Positions 60,096 to 64,000 of a stretch of DNA of 64,000 nucleotides are shown piece after piece (position 1 is the first letter of the stretch; every line of letters starts with the position of its first letter). The translations under genes were made by a program, and so were the position numbers. The notes under the pieces are model-generated. The model saw only the letters and a program-made list of their open reading frames with translations, made no database searches and had not been told where the DNA came from. Origin of the DNA: Populus alba (Eukaryota > Streptophyta > Magnoliopsida > Malpighiales > Salicaceae); contig NC_133287.1 in NCBI RefSeq assembly GCF_005239225.2, positions 9,095,493 to 9,159,492 on the forward strand, in the 5' to 3' direction.

Positions 60096-61405
60096 CTGAA
60101 AGAAACAAAAATGACTCAAACTTTGATGGTCAACTACATAAACCTAGAAATGGATGCACTTTTAAGGATGTAGCTGCCTATGTGAGAGGACAAATTCTTT
60201 TAAATTGGCATGGTTAAGGTAAAAAAAAAAAAAAACAGCAAATGGCTAGATTTTCTAGGGTCAGCAACTTAGCATTTTGAATTTTGGGTGGTGTTATTTC
60301 TCAATTCAGAACTTGTAACTTCTGCATTATATTATTAAATACTAAAATAGCCTCATTTAATGTACTTCTTGAATTTAATTTTTTTAAGAGTATACAAGAA
60401 AAAGAGTTATGCTTATTATTTATGACTTTATTTTCCAAAAATACAAGCCATGTAAAATAGTTTTTCCCCCCTTAAAATTGAGCTGGTAGATATTGCAATC
60501 ATCATGAAGAAGTTACTCAATGAATCACGACCATAAAATTTTTGAGTATCAAAGTACATATACTATAAAATCTAAATTATTACTAATCTTATAGTATTAT
60601 TTTAAAATGTATTGATTTCAGCATTAAAGTTAAATATTAGGAGCTCAAACTTATAGTAATTATAAATACCAATCACTGTTTGACAAGTTAGATTCTTCAA
60701 AATATATTCTTTAAGAAAATATATATTATAAAGTATAAATCTGAATCAATTGAAGATGCAAACAAATCTTGAGATAGTTTTTTTTTTTTTTTGTAGTCTT
60801 TCTTCTTCTTCTTCTTCTTCTTGTTATTATTTTCAACAAAAACACAAACATGAATTTATCATAGAATCTAAAATTATAAAGTGATTAAGATATGTATTCA
60901 ATACAGGTCCTCACTAATAAAATGGTAAAGTAGGAGTCACTAGTAGTGAAGTGGAAATAACACATCCTTCTTTTTTTCAAAATATGATTTTCATTGCTTC
61001 CGGTTGATTGGAGATATTTAGTATTTATATAACAGATTAATAAAACACAAAATATGGCATCAAAAACCATAAAATCATTACCTAAAGCCTGGCCTTTGAT
61101 GGGCCAGTTTCAAAATAGCACATAAAAATTTCCATCATAAAACTCCCCAAAAAACGCAATAAATGTTCAAATACAGTCATGACTTGGCACATTCTCAATG
61201 GCAATTCAGTGTTTACAACTAGGAATTTCATAGATGAATTTTGAGTTTGCTCAGTTGGCCAACCCCTGAGGTATAACATACTGATTGACAGTCTTGAGCA
61301 TTCTGAAAGGACTTCTGAGCGGAAGTCATACCTATCAAATGCTTCCCTGAGGACTATTGGTGTGAATCACACTAACATAATTGATTGATATATGCACGTT
61401 TCTAC
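60096..61405. other. Presumed intron or upstream part of the hydrolase gene
   Basis: AT-rich DNA with a (TTC)n run at about 60,799-60,822 and, from 61,080 to 61,400, more complex sequence. On the minus strand 'agggaagcatttgatag|gtatga' at 61,332 is a donor with the right phase for exon 60,095, but its reading frame is closed by a stop about 36 nt upstream. It is only a weak exon candidate. Confidence 0.35.
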
Positions 61406-61726
61406 TGTTAGCATTGTCAATATATTCTCTTTTATTTCATCTCTTTAATAGCTGTCAGTCTTTCTTTTTATAGTGTCAGTATATTCTATTTTCTTTCTAT
61501 AGCTGTCACTATATTCTTCTTTCTTTGTTTAATTTCTGTTATAGCTGTATATCCCTTGATTCTCTCTAAAGTTCTCAATTATTGTCTAGGCCTAGTATTA
61601 AAGGATATGATTATGTTTTTTCCTAGAATTAAGATTTGATACTTCTTTGATGTATATATATATTGTAACTCTCTTAGTGAATGGGAGAAATCATTTTTCC
61701 AGAATTTCTCTTGTATTATCTTGTCA
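61406..61726 (+). repeat. 5' LTR of the copia element (321 bp)
   Basis: Starts TGTTAGCATTG and ends TTGTCA before the primer site. It contains three or four copies of a 'tagctgtca' motif followed by T/C-rich sequence. It matches 63,808-64,000 almost perfectly, with a few small indels over about 193 bp. Confidence 0.9.
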
Positions 61727-61932
61727 TTGGTATCAGAGCTTACCTTTGAATTTGTATCCCAAAATCAGGTTCTTTTTTGTTGTTTTTCGATTTCTGGATT
61801 ATTCTGGATCAGTTCCTAAGATACAGAGGACTCTCAGTTTTTCTTGGTTCTTTTGGTTTGGTTCTTGGTTGTCAGCTGGGTCTGTATTCTCCTGGGTTCT
61901 GTGATTTTTTTTTGTGTGTATCACTACAAAAG

Positions 61933-62318
61933 ATGTCAAACAATTCTGATCTGTTTGGTGTCCGATTTTACTGGGGAAGAATTTATTCAGCTTGGGAATT
62001 TCAGTTTCAAGTCTTTGTCACAGGAAAAGAATTGTGGGAGTCATTGTGGATGGGAGTGATCCAGCCCCTACTGATGCTAAAGAAACTGTCTTTATGGAAG
62101 GTCAAGGACTCGGGTAATGTCCTGGATATAGGGTCAGTTTGACCCCTAATTATTCTGAATCTGAGGCCATACAAAACAGCAAAACCATGTGGGAATATCT
62201 GAAAAAGGTTTTACTATCAAGATTAACAATGCTAGACGTTTCCAATTAGAAACACGACATCTTTAATTATTCTCAAAGCAATCTTTCTATTCAGGAGTAT
62301 TATTCTGGTTTTCAGCCC
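61933..62318 (+). pseudogene. Copia gag remnant
   Basis: Starting near MSNNSDLFGVRF, the sequence shows SAWEFQFQVFVTGKELWESL, then a NLRPYKTAK segment in another frame and a final SIQEYYSGFQ-like segment, matching the N-terminal half of copia gag (UBN2-type). Frameshifts break it. It ends abruptly where the RT begins. Confidence 0.75.
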
Positions 62319-63780
62319 TTTAGGATAATCATACATGGGATCTTGTTTCATGTCCTCTATCCGTTAAACCCATTGGGTGTAAATGGGTATATTCCATAAA
62401 ACTTCGCTCTGATGGCACTCTAGACCGCTATAAAGCTCGGTTGGTTGCTCTGGGGAATCGACAAGAATATGGGGTGGATTATGAAGAGACTTTTGCCCCT
62501 GTAGCCAAAATGACTACTGTGCGCACTATTATTGCCATTGCTGCTTCACAGGGTTGGCCACTTCATCAAATGGACGTCAAAAATGCGTTTCTTCATGGTG
62601 ATCTCAAAGAGGATATTTATATGGCACCTCCACCGGGTTTGGTTTCATCTTCTAAATCGGTTGTTTGTAAATTGAAGCGGTCCTTGTATGGTTTGAAACA
62701 AAGCTCCCCGGGCCATGGTTTGACAAGTTTCGCACTACCTTGCTTCGCTTCTTCTTTTGTGCAAAGCAAATATAGATTCTTCATTATTTCTTTGCACAAC
62801 ATCTCTGGGGTATGTTTTTTCTACTTGTTTATTGTCGATGACATTGTCATTACAGGCACTGATTCGACATTGATTAGCAGACTTCAGCAACACCTTCGGG
62901 ATTCCTTTCATATGACGGACCTTGGTTCTCTCTCACTTACTTCTTGGGTTTGGAGTTCATTCTTCCTCTTCTGGTATTTATGTGCACCAACAGAAATACA
63001 CTCATGATTGATTGCTTTGGCCGGTCTTCACGCTTCTTTCTCCCGTAGATACTCCTTTAGAGGTGAATGTTAAGTTTCAAAGTGATGTTGGGGATCTTCT
63101 TTCCTAATCCATCTTTGTATCGACAACTTGTTTGGCAGCTTTGAATTATCTTACTATTACTTCGACCTGATATTCTCCTTTGCTGTTCAGCAAGTCAGTC
63201 AATTTTATCGCAATCTCCTCGCATCTACACTTATGCAGCAGTCCGTCGCTATCATTCGATATCTACTTGGTTCTTCTAACCGTGGTCTATTCTACCAGCT
63301 GGATCTCCTCTAGTCTGTTTGCATACAGCGATGCAGATTGGGCTGTTGTCCTGATACCAGACGCTCTGTTATAGGTTGGTGTCTGTTTCTTAGTGATTTC
63401 CTTGATTTCTTGGAAAAGTAAGCAACAAGTTCGAGTCTCCAATCCTCGACCGAATCTGAATATCGCGCCATGAGTCCGCTGCCATGCTCAGAGATTGTTT
63501 GGCTTCGTGGCCTGCTTGCCGAGATGGGATTGCCGCAGACTACTCCTACTCTCCTCCATTGCAGACAACACGAGTGCTATTTCAGATTGCTACGATTCTG
63601 TCTTCCATGAGCCACCACAAACATATTGAAGTGGATTGTTCACTCTATCCGCGAAGCCGTCGATGCTCATGTTATTTCTCTTCCACATATCTCCACTGAT
63701 CTCCAGATTGCTGACGGTGTTCACCAAATCCATGACTCGACCACGACATCAGTTTTTGGTTGGCAAATTGATGCTTAGTA
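62319..63780 (+). pseudogene. Copia RT and RNase H remnant
   Basis: The longest open part (62,441-63,007, 188 codons) contains RQEYGVDYEETFAPVAKMTT and MDVKNAFLHGDLKEDIYM, and an IVDDIVITG active-site region in which the usual tyrosine is not present. Downstream, in shifted frames, come the LFAYSDADWA segment of RNase H, a TESEYRAM segment near 63,450 and the C-terminal tail to about 63,780. At least three frameshifts and several stops make it non-functional. Confidence 0.88.
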
Positions 63781-63794
63781 ATCCTCCAGCATCA

Positions 63795-64000
63795 ATTTGA
63801 GGGGGGATGTTAGCATTGTCAATATATTCTCTTTTATTTCATCTCTTTAATAGCTGTCAGTCTTTCTTTTTATAGCTGTCAGTATATTCTATTTCTTTCA
63901 TAGCTGTCACTATATTCTTATTTCTTTTTAATTTCTTCTGTTATAGCTGTATATCCCTTGATTCTCTCTAAAGTTCTCAATTATTGTCTAGGCCTAGTAT
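63795..64000 (+). repeat. Polypurine tract and 3' LTR (truncated by the window end)
   Basis: tttgaggggggatg immediately precedes the LTR start at 63,808 (TGTTAGCATTG). Only the first 193 bp of the LTR is in the window. Confidence 0.9.

Larger units (their letters stand above)
61406..64000 (+). mobile_element. Copia retrotransposon, recent but internally deleted (runs off window)
   Basis: The 5' LTR (61,406-61,726) and the start of the 3' LTR (63,808 on) bracket only about 2.1 kb of internal sequence. The primer site tggtatcagagc (61,728-61,739) matches initiator-Met tRNA. A gag remnant, RT and RNase H are present; protease and integrase are missing. The 3' LTR is cut by the window end, so the second target duplication cannot be seen. 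Confidence 0.92.

Noticed and set aside
1..64000. CRISPR arrays, bacterial operons, organelle-derived insertions, tRNA or rRNA genes
   Set aside because: None was seen. The introns, retrotransposons and promoter types are those of a plant nuclear genome. The tRNA-like motifs found belong to the TRIM elements and primer sites, not to full tRNA genes.

Overview
This is an AT-rich plant nuclear segment. Spliced genes with GT-AG introns sit among many decayed transposable elements. An AT-rich miniature repeat that I associate with poplar and willow occurs at least nine times, so a Populus- or Salix-like eudicot is my best guess. That is inference; no species marker was read directly.

Region 1-26,800 has no gene I can name. 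It holds an unassigned stretch (1-1,640), AT-rich DNA with microsatellites, a probable solo LTR (about 4,440-5,980), an old gag-only element bounded by 650-700 bp direct repeats (about 7,905-10,300), a LINE cut by two TRIM insertions (16,010-18,030), another intact TRIM (14,547-14,849), and a copia/gypsy mosaic (18,990-24,215).

Region 26,800-64,000 carries five recognisable genes: an M50B-type membrane metallopeptidase (+, 9 exons), Elongator subunit ELP5 (-, 9 exons), type I mannose-6-phosphate isomerase (+, 5 exons), 40S ribosomal protein eS7 (-, 5 coding exons plus a leader exon), and the 3' exons of an alpha/beta hydrolase (-). The first four assemble into complete reading frames with consistent splice phases. 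Between them lie a 700 bp decayed copy of part of ELP5 abutting a gypsy relic, a tandem array of about 110 bp units, a hAT-like element with an 8 bp target duplication, and many short AT-rich repeats. The window ends inside a recent, internally deleted copia element.

The genes are ordinary housekeeping loci: tRNA wobble modification, translation, mannose/ascorbate precursor supply and membrane proteolysis. There is no operon or linked pathway. I found no previously undescribed multi-gene system. The most unusual features are the TRIM family (three nearby insertions with target duplications, one with three LTRs, and a tRNA-like internal motif) and the partial ELP5 duplicate that keeps an exon of identical length.
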